Source: an uncultured Dysosmobacter sp.
Lineage (GTDB): Bacteria; Bacillota; Clostridia; Oscillospirales; Oscillospiraceae
Reading direction: 5' to 3'
Assembly: GCA_934636905.1 (NCBI GenBank)
Contig: CAKUBJ010000007.1
Location: 1 to 53,599, forward strand
Length of the DNA stretch: 53,599 nt
In this document: in pieces, positions 7,041 to 15,692 of the stretch
How positions within the stretch are numbered: position 1 is the first letter of the stretch
Layout: each line of letters opens with the position of its first letter
The notes under the pieces: model-generated
The model's input: only the letters and a program-made list of their open reading frames with translations
Databases searched by the model: none
What the model was told of the DNA's origin: nothing
Translations under genes and position numbers: made by a program

Positions 7041-8243
7041 TCAGCCCTTCACGATGGCGGCGGTATCCATGGCGATCATCAGTTCCTCATTGGTGGGAAT
7101 CAGCAGAACCTTCACCTTGGAATCGGCGGCGGAAATCACGGTTTCCTTACCCCGGACGTTGTTGGCCTCGGCGTCCATCTTCACGCCCATGAACTCCAGA
7201 CCGGAGGCAATGGCCAGACGCTGGGAGGCGCTGTTCTCGCCTACGCCGGCGGTGAAGATGATGGCATCCACCCCGCCCATGGCGGCAGCATAGGCGCCGA
7301 TGAGTTTCTTCACGCCGTAGTTGAACATATCCACAGCCAGACCGGCACGCTCATTGCCCTCCTTGTGGGCATTCTCCAGATCACGGAAGTCGGAGGACAC
7401 GCCGGACACGCCCTGCACACCGGACTTCTTGTTGAGGATGTTCAGCATCTCGTCAATGTTCATGCCGTACTTGTTCATCAGGTACTGCAGGATGCCGGCG
7501 TCCAGATCACCGGCGCGGGTGCCCATGGGCAGGCCGGCCAGGGGAGTGAAGCCCATGGAGGTGTCCACGCTCTTGCCGCCGTCCACGGCGGTGACGGAGG
7601 AACCGTTGCCCAGATGGCAGGAGATCAGCTTCAGCTCCTCGGGCTTCTTGCCCAGCATGGCGGCGGCGCGCTGGGCAACATACTTGTGGGACGTGCCGTG
7701 GAAGCCGTAGCGGCGCACCTTGTCGTTTTCATAGTACTCGTAGGGCAGGGCATACATATAGGCCTTGGCGGGCATGGTCTGATGGAAGGCGGTGTCGAAC
7801 ACGGCCACCATGGGCACGCCGGGCATGACGGCCTGGCAGGCCTTGATGCCGGTGATGTTGGCGGGGTTGTGGAGGGGTGCCAGGGGGTTGCACTCCTCGA
7901 TGGCGGCCATGACCTCATCGGTGATGAGGACGGACTTGGCAAACTTCTCGCCGCCGTGCACCACCCGGTGACCCACGGCGTCAATCTCCTTCATGGAGCC
8001 GATGACGCCGTTGTCGGCGTCTACCAGTGCGTTCAGCACCGCCTGAATGGCCTCGGAATGGGTGGGCATGGCCACGTCCACGGCGTCCAGCACCTTCTTA
8101 CCCTCCAGCTGGGGCTTGTAGGTGAACTTGCCGTCGATGCCGATACGCTCGCAAAGGCCCTTGGCCAGCAGCACGCCGGTTTCGGGGTTCAGCAGCTGAT
8201 ACTTCAGAGAGGAACTGCCCGCATTGATAACCAGAATATTCAT
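7041..8243 (-). CDS. ackA: Acetate kinase
   Basis: 400 residues. It makes ATP and acetate from acetyl phosphate. The signatures [15 protein letters not shown] (N-terminus), HNPANITGI and the ASKHA-fold stretch around [12 protein letters not shown] and AGVGENSA are present. The ATG at 8241-8243 is chosen because GGAG sits 8 bases upstream; a TTG two codons earlier is less likely. No phosphotransacetylase gene is adjacent. Transcribed alone from the promoter at 8344-8371. Confidence 0.96.
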   Translation of the reverse strand: MNILVINAGSSSLKYQLLNPETGVLLAKGLCERIGIDGKFTYKPQLEGKKVLDAVDVAMPTHSEAIQAVLNALVDADNGVIGSMKEIDAVGHRVVHGGEKFAKSVLITDEVMAAIEECNPLAPLHNPANITGIKACQAVMPGVPMVAVFDTAFHQTMPAKAYMYALPYEYYENDKVRRYGFHGTSHKYVAQRAAAMLGKKPEELKLISCHLGNGSSVTAVDGGKSVDTSMGFTPLAGLPMGTRAGDLDAGILQYLMNKYGMNIDEMLNILNKKSGVQGVSGVSSDFRDLENAHKEGNERAGLAVDMFNYGVKKLIGAYAAAMGGVDAIIFTAGVGENSASQRLAIASGLEFMGVKMDAEANNVRGKETVISAADSKVKVLLIPTNEELMIAMDTAAIVKG

Positions 8244-8343
8244 CGTCAATTCTCCTTCTTCTTTTGAGAAAGCCTTGTCAGACCTTCCTATTTAAGATAC
8301 AATAGAAACGCGGCGTCTGTATTTGCGCAAAGCCGCTTTTATC

Positions 8344-8371
8344 ATTATAGCAAATCCTCCGCAGGATACAA
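8344..8371 (-). promoter_or_regulatory. ackA promoter
   Basis: Minus-strand TATAAT (8344-8349) with TTGTAT (8366-8371) 16 bp upstream, giving a leader of about 95 nt. The -10 is perfect, the -35 moderate. Confidence 0.65.
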
Positions 8372-8424
8372 TCACTATTTTTACCGAATTGACATTTTTT
8401 TGTAACCGCTTTGAGGTGACAAAT

Positions 8425-9633
8425 GTGAAAACCGCTGGTATCATAGCTGAATATAATCCCCTGCATTACGGCCACGCGGCTCTGATGGAGGCCGTCCGCC
8501 GCCGGTACGGTGCGGACACCGCCATTGTCTGCGTCATGAGCGGCGATTTCGTCCAGCGGGGCGACTTTGCGCTGGTACGGCGCCGTGCCCGGGCGGAAGC
8601 CGCCCTTCGGAGCGGGGCGGATTTGGTGCTGGAACTGCCCCTGCCGTGGGCGGTCAGTTCCGCCGAGGGCTTCGCCCGGGGCGGCGTGGAGGTGCTGGCC
8701 TCCACCGGCCTGCTGGACGTACTGGCTTTCGGCAGCGAATGCGGGGACGCCGATGCCCTGCTGCGGACGGCGCAGGCGCTGGAATCCCCGGCGTTTCCCG
8801 CCCTTTTGAAGGCAGAATTATCCAAAGGCGGCAGCTTTGCCGCCGCAAGGCAGACTGCCGCCGCCCGCCTGCTGGTGCCCTCCGACGGGGCGCTGCTGTC
8901 CACCCCCAACAACACGCTGGGAATCGAATACCTCCGTGCCCTGCTGGAAAACCGTTCCGGCATGGAGGTGTTCACCGTCCCTCGGACAGGGGCGGCGCAC
9001 GACGCCGCCATCCCGGAGGCCGGCGGCTATTCCGCCTCCGCCATCCGGGCGCTGCTGGCGGAGGGACACCGGGAGGACGCCCTGTCCCGGATGCTGCCCG
9101 CCATGCGGGCGGCTTACGAGGCCGAAGAGGCCGCAGGCCGCGCCCCCATGCTGATGAGCCGCTGTGAGCGTGCCGTTCTGGCCCGGCTCCGCTCCATGTC
9201 CCCTGCGGATTTCGATGCGCTGGACACTGGCCGGGAAGGCGTCGGCCGCCGGCTGTACAATGCCAGCCGGGAACCGGCTTCCCTCTCCGCCATTCTGGAT
9301 GCTGCCAAAACCAGACGCTATGCCCACGCCCGTCTGCGCCGGATGATTCTCTGGGCCTATCTGGGGCTGACGCCGGAGGATTTTCCCTCCCGCGTCCCCT
9401 ATCTGCGGGTGCTGGCCGCCAACGAAACCGGCCGGGGGCTGCTGGGGCGGATGCGGAAGTGCGCCGCCCTGCCGATCGTGACAAAGCCTGCCGCCGTCAG
9501 GCACCTGGATGCTCAGGCACAGGCGCTGTTCCGTCTGGAAGCCCGGGCAGCGGATCTGTACGCCCTTGGCTGCCCGGATCTGGCAGCCGCCGCAGGAGGC
9601 ACCCTCTGGCGGCAGGATCCGGTGATGCTGTAA
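8425..9633 (+). CDS. tmcAL: tRNA(Met) cytidine acetate ligase
   Basis: 402 residues from the GTG at 8425, chosen because GAGGTGA precedes it by 5 bases; the frame is open further upstream but without a site. Members of this family (YlbM) use ATP and acetate to acetylate the wobble C34 of elongator tRNA-Met. The nucleotidyltransferase motif GIIAEYNPLHYGHAAL with the HxGH-like HYGH, the VMSGDFVQRGDFAL block and LGIEYLRAL are visible. It is divergent from ackA, which makes or uses acetate; whether that is meaningful is unknown. Lipoprotein gene 23 bp downstream. Confidence 0.88.
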   Translation: MKTAGIIAEYNPLHYGHAALMEAVRRRYGADTAIVCVMSGDFVQRGDFALVRRRARAEAALRSGADLVLELPLPWAVSSAEGFARGGVEVLASTGLLDVLAFGSECGDADALLRTAQALESPAFPALLKAELSKGGSFAAARQTAAARLLVPSDGALLSTPNNTLGIEYLRALLENRSGMEVFTVPRTGAAHDAAIPEAGGYSASAIRALLAEGHREDALSRMLPAMRAAYEAEEAAGRAPMLMSRCERAVLARLRSMSPADFDALDTGREGVGRRLYNASREPASLSAILDAAKTRRYAHARLRRMILWAYLGLTPEDFPSRVPYLRVLAANETGRGLLGRMRKCAALPIVTKPAAVRHLDAQAQALFRLEARAADLYALGCPDLAAAAGGTLWRQDPVML

Positions 9634-9656
9634 ACCGTTACCCGAAAGGAGTCCTT

Positions 9657-10553
9657 ATGAAAAAGTATCTTTCCGTCCTGCTGGCCGTCTGCCTGCTGGC
9701 TCTTCTCACCGGCTGCGGCGCCACGGTGCTTCCCACGCCGGAGGATCCCGCGCCCCCCGCCGTCGATGATTCCAACTCCCCAGCCGCAAAGCCGGAGGAG
9801 ATTACCTACGAAGTGATTTCCTCCCCCTATGAGCAGACCGCAGAGGCGGATGACGGCACCCTCCTGATGTCCGTCAGCTTCCGGCTGCCGCACCTGCAGG
9901 CCTATGCCGACGGTGTGCTGATTGGAACCCCCTCCACCCCCGGGCAGGAGGAAGCCCTCGACCGGGTCGCGGCTTTCAACGCGAATTTTGACCAGTGGCG
10001 GGAATCCACCGACACGGCCCGGAGCATTGCCGACGCCAAGGCTCTCTATCAGGATCACCCCGAGGCCTTCAGCAACACCAGCTACTTCGAGGAATTTACC
10101 TATACGGCCTACCGCATCGGCTCCCTTATCAGCATCTCCGCCGAATATTACAGCTATCTGGGCGGTGCGCATCCCAACACGGTCTATTTCAGCTGGAATT
10201 TCGATCTGGACAGCGGCACCTTCCTGGCCATTCCGGAACTGGCCGCCGACCCGCAGGCCTTCACGCTGGCGGTGGCGGATATGATTGAGGTGCAGGCCGA
10301 GGAGCGGTTTGCGTCCGAACCGGAGTATGAGGGGCTGTCCATTTCCGATGCCTACTGGGACAATTACCGGGAAGTCATGGAAAAATGGGGCAGCGACTAC
10401 GCCGCTTTCTTTGATAAGGACGGCCTGACGGTGATTTTCTCCGCCTATGAGCTGGCCTCCTATGCCGCAGGCCCTCAGGAGTTCCATTTCCCCTACTCCG
10501 CGCTGGACAGCTATTGGAGCGCCGGCGGCCGCACCGTACTGGGGCTGAACTGA
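9657..10553 (+). CDS. Lipoprotein with DUF4163/DUF3298-like domain
   Basis: 298 residues. The signal peptide ends in the lipobox LLTGC (Cys about residue 19), so it is exported and lipid-anchored. A Pro/Ala-rich linker runs to about residue 45. The rest resembles the RsiV-type DUF4163-DUF3298 pair: a short-strand domain followed by a region with YYSYLGGAHPNTVYFSWNFD, the most recognisable stretch. In RsiV that module binds lysozyme, but many homologues are uncharacterised. AAAGGAG stands 6 bases before the ATG at 9657. Confidence 0.7.
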   Translation: MKKYLSVLLAVCLLALLTGCGATVLPTPEDPAPPAVDDSNSPAAKPEEITYEVISSPYEQTAEADDGTLLMSVSFRLPHLQAYADGVLIGTPSTPGQEEALDRVAAFNANFDQWRESTDTARSIADAKALYQDHPEAFSNTSYFEEFTYTAYRIGSLISISAEYYSYLGGAHPNTVYFSWNFDLDSGTFLAIPELAADPQAFTLAVADMIEVQAEERFASEPEYEGLSISDAYWDNYREVMEKWGSDYAAFFDKDGLTVIFSAYELASYAAGPQEFHFPYSALDSYWSAGGRTVLGLN

Positions 10554-10580
10554 CCGACGGACACCCATAAAGGTAGAATA

Positions 10581-10793
10581 ATGGCAGGCACTTTCGTGCC
10601 TGCCATGAGACTGTCGATAAAGTGGTGAGTTTTCCGCGGCGGTAAGGAAGGGTGTGCGCGGGAAACCCAAGAAGGGTGTCCTGCGCCATTAAAATCTATA
10701 GTTTTCAGAACTTTATAAAGTTCTGAAAACTGACTCAGCGGGGCGAAAAGACTTTTTCGACACGCTGATGGCAGGCACTTTCGTGCCTGCCAT
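10581..10793 (+). mobile_element. Terminator-duplicating structured element, copy A
   Basis: A 26-bp hairpin sequence (ATGGCAGGCAC, TTTC loop, complement) occurs twice, at 10581-10606 and 10768-10793, identically; only the second is followed by a T-tract. Between them lies a 161-bp core (10607-10767) that recurs at 25792-25955 and, enlarged, near 39791-40012. The core starts GAGACTGTCGATAAA and holds three hairpins: 10656-10686 around ACCC-AAGAA-GGGT, 10701-10730 (perfect 13-bp arms) and 10736-10767. No protein is encoded. It sits between converging genes. Confidence 0.75.
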
Positions 10794-10937
10794 TCCTTTT
10801 GCGCTGTTACGAGGATTGACGGCTCCCTCAGAGAGGAATCCGGGGATTCTGTCGTGCCAGCCTGTTCCGCCGGCGGTCTGTTGCCATGGAGCGCGTCAAA
10901 TCCCACGCACCTCCCGGCGCCGCCCTGTCCGGAGCGA

Positions 10938-13604
10938 TTACTCCTCCGTGTCGAAAGGCGGCTCCTCCTCGGGTGCCGGGGCGCCGCCTGCCTGCAGCTG
11001 CTCCCACTGTGCCCGGGTAATCAGCAGCTGCCGGGGCTTGGAGCCTTCAAAAGGCCCCACGATGCCCCGCTCCTCCATCTGATCCACCAGCCGCGCCGCC
11101 CGGGAATAGCCCAGCTTCAGACGCCGCTGGAGCATGGACACCGACGCCTGTCCCGTTTCCAGAACCACATCCACGGCGGCTGGCAGCAGTTCGTCCTCGC
11201 CGCTGTCCTCCGTGTCTGCGGCAGCGGAAGCGCCCCTGCTGCTGCCTTTGGTTTCCTTCTCCTGCACGGACTGCTCAATCTGGGCAATGACTTCCTGGGA
11301 GTAGTTGGCCTCGCCGCTCTCCTTCACATAGGACACCACGTCCTCAATCTCCTCCGGAGAGATGAAGCAGCCCTGCACACGGGTGGGCTTGCCCTCTCCC
11401 AGGGGGGCATAGAGCATATCGCCCTTGCCCACCAGCTTTTCCGCGCCGGTGGTATCCAGAATGATGCGGGATTCCAGCGAGGACGCCACGGCAAAGGCAA
11501 TGCGGCTGGGGATGTTGGCCTTCATCAGGCCGGTAATCACGTCGGCGGACGGCCGCTGGGTGGCAATCACCAGATGCACGCCGGCGGCACGGCCCATCTG
11601 TGCCACCCGGCAGATGGATTCCTCCACCTCTTTGGCGGCCACCAGCATCAGGTCGGCCAGCTCGTCGATGACCACCACCACGCTGGGCAGCTTTTCCAGA
11701 TCCTCCCGGCCGGCGGCCAGCCGGTTATACTCCTCCAGCTTTTTCACGCCGTTTTCCGAGAAGGTCTTGTACCGCTTCATCATTTCAAACACGGCCCACT
11801 GCAGGGCGCCTGCCGCCTTTTTGGGATCCGTCACCACCGGAATCAGCAGGTGGGGGATGCCGTTATAGGGCGCCAGTTCCACCATCTTGGGGTCCACCAT
11901 GATGAAGCGAACCTCCTCCGGGGTGGACTTGTAGAGCAGGCTGATAATCAGGGAGTTGGTGCACACGGACTTACCGGAGCCGGTGGTACCGGCAATCAGC
12001 ACATGGGGCAGCTTTTCAATATTGCCGATGACGTTCCGGCCGCTGATGTCCCTGCCCACGGCAAAGGCCGTTTTGGAGGGATGCTCCAGAAAGTCCCGGG
12101 ATTCGATGACGTCCCGGATCAGCACCGGCGTCACGGTTTTGTTGGGCACCTCAATGCCCACCACGGAAATCTTGTTGGGCACGGCGGCAATCCGGACGCC
12201 GCTGGTCCCCAGTGCCAGGGCAATATCGTCCTGCAGGTTGGTGATTTTGGAGAGTTTGACCCCCTGATCCAGCGTAAACTCATACCGGGTGACGGAGGGG
12301 CCGTGAATCACGTCCCCCGCCCGGGCGTCCACGCCGAAGCTGGACAGGGTTTCCGCCAGACGGCGGGAGTTGTTCCGCAGTTCCGCCCCGGCGGCCATGT
12401 GGTTCTCTCCCCGGCTCTCATGCAGCAGGCTCACCGGCGGATAGGCGTATTCCTGCTCCCCTGCCGCCATGTTCTCCGCGATTTCCGCAGTCACGGCGGC
12501 GGTCTGCTCCGCCACCGCCTGTGCCGCCGCCTTTTTGGACAGCGGCTCCTGCACCGCAGCCGCGGCGCTCTGCACCGGGGTGGCAGGCTGGGGAGTTACC
12601 GCACTCTGCATCGTCGCCACCGGCGGCGTCGGCACGGATACCGGCGCCGGTTCCGGCGTGGAAATCACCACCGGCTCCATGGTGGGAATGGCCCGGGGAC
12701 GCTCCTGACCCCCAATGGGGCTGGGAGCGGGCGCCGCCGGCTTTTTCGCGGCAAAAGGGTCACTTTCGTCATACTCCGGCTCCGGTTCCCTCTGGGAGAG
12801 CACCTGCGCCGGGGTTTTCTGGCTGTCGGAGCGATGGCGGAAGAAACCGGTAAAGCCCGGCTTTTCCGGTCTGGCCGCCGGAATCTCCGTCGGCTCATCC
12901 ACCGGGATGTCAATCCGGGAGCGGACTGCCTCCCCGGCTGCGGCGGCTTTCTCCCGCCCCTTCTTCACCGGCCGGACAGGCGGCTCCGGCTCCTCTTCAT
13001 ATTCGTACTGCGGCCGCTCCCGGTGCTTTTCCAGCAGCGCCGCCGCAGTGACCCGCAGTGCCGCCATCAGCAGCACCACAAACAGCACGGTAAAAATAAT
13101 GACGGAGGCGATTTTGGAAAAGACCGCCTCGGAGCCCTGTGCCAGCGCCCCGGAAATCACGCCGCCGCAGTGCAGGGCGGCGCCGTCCTTCCACAGCGCC
13201 GGGATGATGCCGATGGAGGAGGTGTACGCCTCTTTCACCAGCAGCAGATGGCACAGGCTGCCCAGCAGCACCGGCAGCAGCAGGGCGCTGGTCACCCGCA
13301 GGGTGACGGGACGCCCGTGGTGGAACAGGAGTATGCAGCCCGCCAGCACCAGCGCCGGGCCGGACAGCCAGTAGCCATACCCCAGCAGTCCCTTCAGCAG
13401 GACGGCAAACCAGTCGATAAAAATGGCGGAGATGCCAAAATAGCTGACAAACACGCACAGTGCCAGCACCAGACAGACCACGCCCCCCACCTCCCGGCGG
13501 ATGGGGCGGGGCTGGGGCTTCCTGGCGGACGTCCGGCTTCCGGACGCATCGCCCTTTTTCCCTGCGGTTCTGGTTGTCGTTTTCTTTTGTGATGTGGAAG
13601 CCAC
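10938..13604 (-). CDS. ftsK: DNA translocase FtsK/SpoIIIE
   Basis: 888 residues from the GTG at 13602-13604, preceded by CCGGAGG; an ATG further upstream lacks a site. It pumps chromosomal DNA through the division or sporulation septum. A basic N-terminal segment is followed by four to five membrane helices (about residues 45-175), then a long low-complexity linker rich in Pro, Ala and Glu, and the RecA-like motor with Walker A GTTGSGKSVCTN and Walker B VVVVIDELADLM. A C-terminal winged-helix gamma domain (LVDQMEERGIVGPFEGS) recognises polar sequences. Transcribed alone, downstream of uppP. Confidence 0.93.
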   Translation of the reverse strand: MASTSQKKTTTRTAGKKGDASGSRTSARKPQPRPIRREVGGVVCLVLALCVFVSYFGISAIFIDWFAVLLKGLLGYGYWLSGPALVLAGCILLFHHGRPVTLRVTSALLLPVLLGSLCHLLLVKEAYTSSIGIIPALWKDGAALHCGGVISGALAQGSEAVFSKIASVIIFTVLFVVLLMAALRVTAAALLEKHRERPQYEYEEEPEPPVRPVKKGREKAAAAGEAVRSRIDIPVDEPTEIPAARPEKPGFTGFFRHRSDSQKTPAQVLSQREPEPEYDESDPFAAKKPAAPAPSPIGGQERPRAIPTMEPVVISTPEPAPVSVPTPPVATMQSAVTPQPATPVQSAAAAVQEPLSKKAAAQAVAEQTAAVTAEIAENMAAGEQEYAYPPVSLLHESRGENHMAAGAELRNNSRRLAETLSSFGVDARAGDVIHGPSVTRYEFTLDQGVKLSKITNLQDDIALALGTSGVRIAAVPNKISVVGIEVPNKTVTPVLIRDVIESRDFLEHPSKTAFAVGRDISGRNVIGNIEKLPHVLIAGTTGSGKSVCTNSLIISLLYKSTPEEVRFIMVDPKMVELAPYNGIPHLLIPVVTDPKKAAGALQWAVFEMMKRYKTFSENGVKKLEEYNRLAAGREDLEKLPSVVVVIDELADLMLVAAKEVEESICRVAQMGRAAGVHLVIATQRPSADVITGLMKANIPSRIAFAVASSLESRIILDTTGAEKLVGKGDMLYAPLGEGKPTRVQGCFISPEEIEDVVSYVKESGEANYSQEVIAQIEQSVQEKETKGSSRGASAAADTEDSGEDELLPAAVDVVLETGQASVSMLQRRLKLGYSRAARLVDQMEERGIVGPFEGSKPRQLLITRAQWEQLQAGGAPAPEEEPPFDTEE

Positions 13605-13656
13605 AGTCAAACCCTCCGGATTCACAGAATCATGGGAACGGGGCCATCCCGTTCTC

Positions 13657-13737
13657 TCAGCCTCTGACGAAGTTCAGAATCACCGTCAGCAGACCCACCG
13701 CCCAGCAGTAATAGGCAAACGCGCCGAATTTGCTCCC
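13657..13737 (-). pseudogene. Orphan duplicate of the uppP 3' end
   Basis: Read on the minus strand this piece encodes KFGAFAYYCWAVGLLTVI then LNFVRG and a TGA, almost the same as the last residues of the intact UppP just upstream (KFGAFAYYCWAVGLLTMA then LTFIKG). It has no start codon and no upstream coding sequence. It is the tail of a second uppP allele, diverged at the very end, stranded between uppP and ftsK. Confidence 0.75.
13700..13731. repeat. 32-bp direct repeat shared with the uppP 3' end
   Basis: Bases 13700-13731 are identical to 13924-13955 inside uppP. The two copies are 224 bp apart and in the same orientation. The intervening 13740-13880 stretch has several GC-rich hairpins and no gene. 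The layout resembles the attachment-site duplication left when an element integrates into a gene's 3' end. Confidence 0.65.
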
Positions 13738-13880
13738 CACAAAATCTTCGATTTTGCGGGGGCCCCGCGATAGAACTCAAATGTCCGGGCAAAGCCCGGC
13801 CATTTCAAGGTCCCGCCTCCGGCTGGACTCTTGTCGCCGCTGATGCGGCGGACGCGCCGTGCGCGTCCGGGAAAATTCGC

Positions 13881-14717
13881 TCACCCCTTGATAAACGTCA
13901 GGGCCATGGTCAACAGGCCCACTGCCCAGCAGTAATAGGCAAACGCGCCGAATTTTCCCTTATTGACAATCATCTTCAGCAGCCGGATGCAGGCATAGCC
14001 CGCCGCGGCGGCCACAAGCACGCCTGCCAGATACACCGGCACATCCTTCCAGATGACCTCGCCCCCCAGCGCGTCCTTCAGGCTGAAGATGTTGGCTCCC
14101 AGCACGGCGGGAATGGACAGGATGAAGGAGTACCGCACGGCGAATTTCCGCTCAAAGCCCAGAAAACATCCGGCAGCAATGGTGGTACCGGAGCGGGACA
14201 GGCCGGGGCAGGTGGCCAGCGCCTGCGCCGCCCCCACCAGCAGCGCATCCGTCATGCGGGCGCTGCGTTCCGACTTGCGTCCCTTCCGTACCCGGTCGGA
14301 GGCAAAGAGCAGGCAGCCGGTCACCAGCAGGGCGAAGCCCACCACATACAGGTTCCCGCTCAGCCCCTCAATCCAGTCCTTCACCGGCAGAATCACAAAC
14401 AGCGGCAGCGTGCCCACAATGACCAGCAGAATCATCCGCCGGGCAGGGGGCACCGGTGCGGGAGTGGTGCCGTGAATCAGGTCGCCAATCCCCCGGAAAA
14501 ACTCCAGAATCATATCCCGGATTTCCGGCCAGTAGGCGATGAAAACCGCCGCCAGTGTGCCCAGATGCAGCAGAACATCAAAAAAGCCCGGAATTTCCGA
14601 GGCTCCCTGTACGCCCAGCAGCTGCTCCGCAATGGCCAGATGCCCGGAACTGGAAATGGGCAGGAACTCCGCCACGCCCTGAATCAGCCCCAGCAGGATG
14701 GAATGCAGCAGAGACAT
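13881..14717 (-). CDS. uppP: Undecaprenyl-diphosphatase
   Basis: 278 residues, an integral membrane enzyme that regenerates undecaprenyl phosphate for cell-wall synthesis and confers bacitracin resistance. The N-terminal signature LIQGVAEFLPISSSGHLAI, with catalytic Glu and the SSSGH motif, and the second motif PGLSRSGTTIAAG are both present. About eight hydrophobic helices are visible. A duplicated copy of its 3' end lies 150 bp downstream (13657-13737). Confidence 0.95.
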   Translation of the reverse strand: MSLLHSILLGLIQGVAEFLPISSSGHLAIAEQLLGVQGASEIPGFFDVLLHLGTLAAVFIAYWPEIRDMILEFFRGIGDLIHGTTPAPVPPARRMILLVIVGTLPLFVILPVKDWIEGLSGNLYVVGFALLVTGCLLFASDRVRKGRKSERSARMTDALLVGAAQALATCPGLSRSGTTIAAGCFLGFERKFAVRYSFILSIPAVLGANIFSLKDALGGEVIWKDVPVYLAGVLVAAAAGYACIRLLKMIVNKGKFGAFAYYCWAVGLLTMALTFIKG

Positions 14718-14929
14718 ATCATCACTCCTTATTGTTTGAAAAATGAATGCGCTCTCCGCGCACGATGTACCATTTTCATCTTAGCACACCCGGGCAGAAA
14801 ATTCCAGTCCCTTTTGGCGGTTTACATAAATTTTGAATAAACCGCCTTCCGCCGTGGCATCCTGCCCGCAGAAGTTTTTTTCAAAAATTTTTGCGGCACA
14901 GGGAACTTTTTTATTTTCTCTGCGTCTGA

Positions 14930-14980
14930 TACCATCGATTGACAAAGGCAAGCCTGCAAGGCACCTGCCAATCAATGGTA
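14930..14980. repeat. Inverted-repeat element E1 (TACCATCGATTG family)
   Basis: 51-bp palindromic element: left end TACCATCGATTGACAAAGGC, right end complementary to TACCATTGATTGGCAGG. Same family as 23504-23565 and 32193-32469. It lies 51 bp before the start codon of the lipoprotein gene at 15032, followed by a second small hairpin (GTCACGGT/ACCGTGAC). It looks like an internal-deletion derivative of the long copy. Confidence 0.65.
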
Positions 14981-15031
14981 AGCTGTCACGGTCAACCGTG
15001 ACCGGAAAAACGTTTTTACAAGGAGACTATC

Positions 15032-15607
15032 ATGAAAAAACTGACTGCTCTGGCGCTGGCTCTGGCGCTGGCTCTGGCGCTGACCCTGTCCCTGACTGCC
15101 TGCGGCGGAAAAAAGGATACCGCAGACGGCGCCGACGCCCCTGTCGATGCCAACGCCCTGCTGACCGCCGTATGGGACACCTACACCGATGACGAAAAGT
15201 TCCCCGCCGGCGGCGGCGATTATGAAAACCAGGTGGAGGACGCTCCCGGCGCCGTGGACATTTCCGACGCCGACACTCTCAACTACCTGCTGGCCTTCCC
15301 CACGGAGGACATTTCCAAAATCGACGGCGCCGCCTCTCTGAGCCACATGATGAACGCCAACACCTTCACCTGCGGCGCGTTCCATCTCACCAGCAAGGAT
15401 GACGCGGACGCCGTGGCCCAGGATCTGCGGGACGCCATCCAGTCCAAGCAGTGGATGTGCGGCTTCCCCGACAAGCTGGTAATCCTCACCTACGGCCAGT
15501 ATGTGGTGTCCCTGTACGGTGCCGAGGATCTGGTGGACACCTTCCGGGACAAGTTCACCGCCGCCTACGGTGACAGCGTTGTTGCCTACGACGAGGCCAT
15601 TCTCTGA
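15032..15607 (+). CDS. Small lipoprotein (DUF4358-like) preceding the MBOAT cassette
   Basis: 191 residues. The signal peptide is a run of Ala-Leu repeats ending in the lipobox SLTACGG (Cys about residue 24). It is encoded by three perfect 12-bp repeats at 15047-15082. The mature part has the pattern of a secreted alpha/beta domain with AFHLTSKDDADAVAQDLRDA and QWMCGFPDKLVILTYG. This resembles the DUF4358 proteins often encoded beside MBOAT and DHHW genes in Clostridia, but the assignment is by memory of pattern and neighbourhood. AAGGAG precedes the ATG. Confidence 0.65.
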   Translation: MKKLTALALALALALALTLSLTACGGKKDTADGADAPVDANALLTAVWDTYTDDEKFPAGGGDYENQVEDAPGAVDISDADTLNYLLAFPTEDISKIDGAASLSHMMNANTFTCGAFHLTSKDDADAVAQDLRDAIQSKQWMCGFPDKLVILTYGQYVVSLYGAEDLVDTFRDKFTAAYGDSVVAYDEAIL

Positions 15608-15692
15608 GAAGCATTCCCTTCCCGCCTGATTTTCTCTCACAGCGTCCGCGCCCTCAGCGCGGGCGCTGTGAAATTCACGTTCGGAGTGTCCT

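Noticed and set aside
8389..8394. TTGACA as a -35 box for tmcAL
   Set aside because: No -10 sequence lies at proper spacing; the next 20 bases are the ribosome binding site region of the gene.
10854..13592. 912-codon open frame on the plus strand
   Set aside because: Exact antisense shadow of ftsK; the Walker motifs on the minus strand decide the coding strand.
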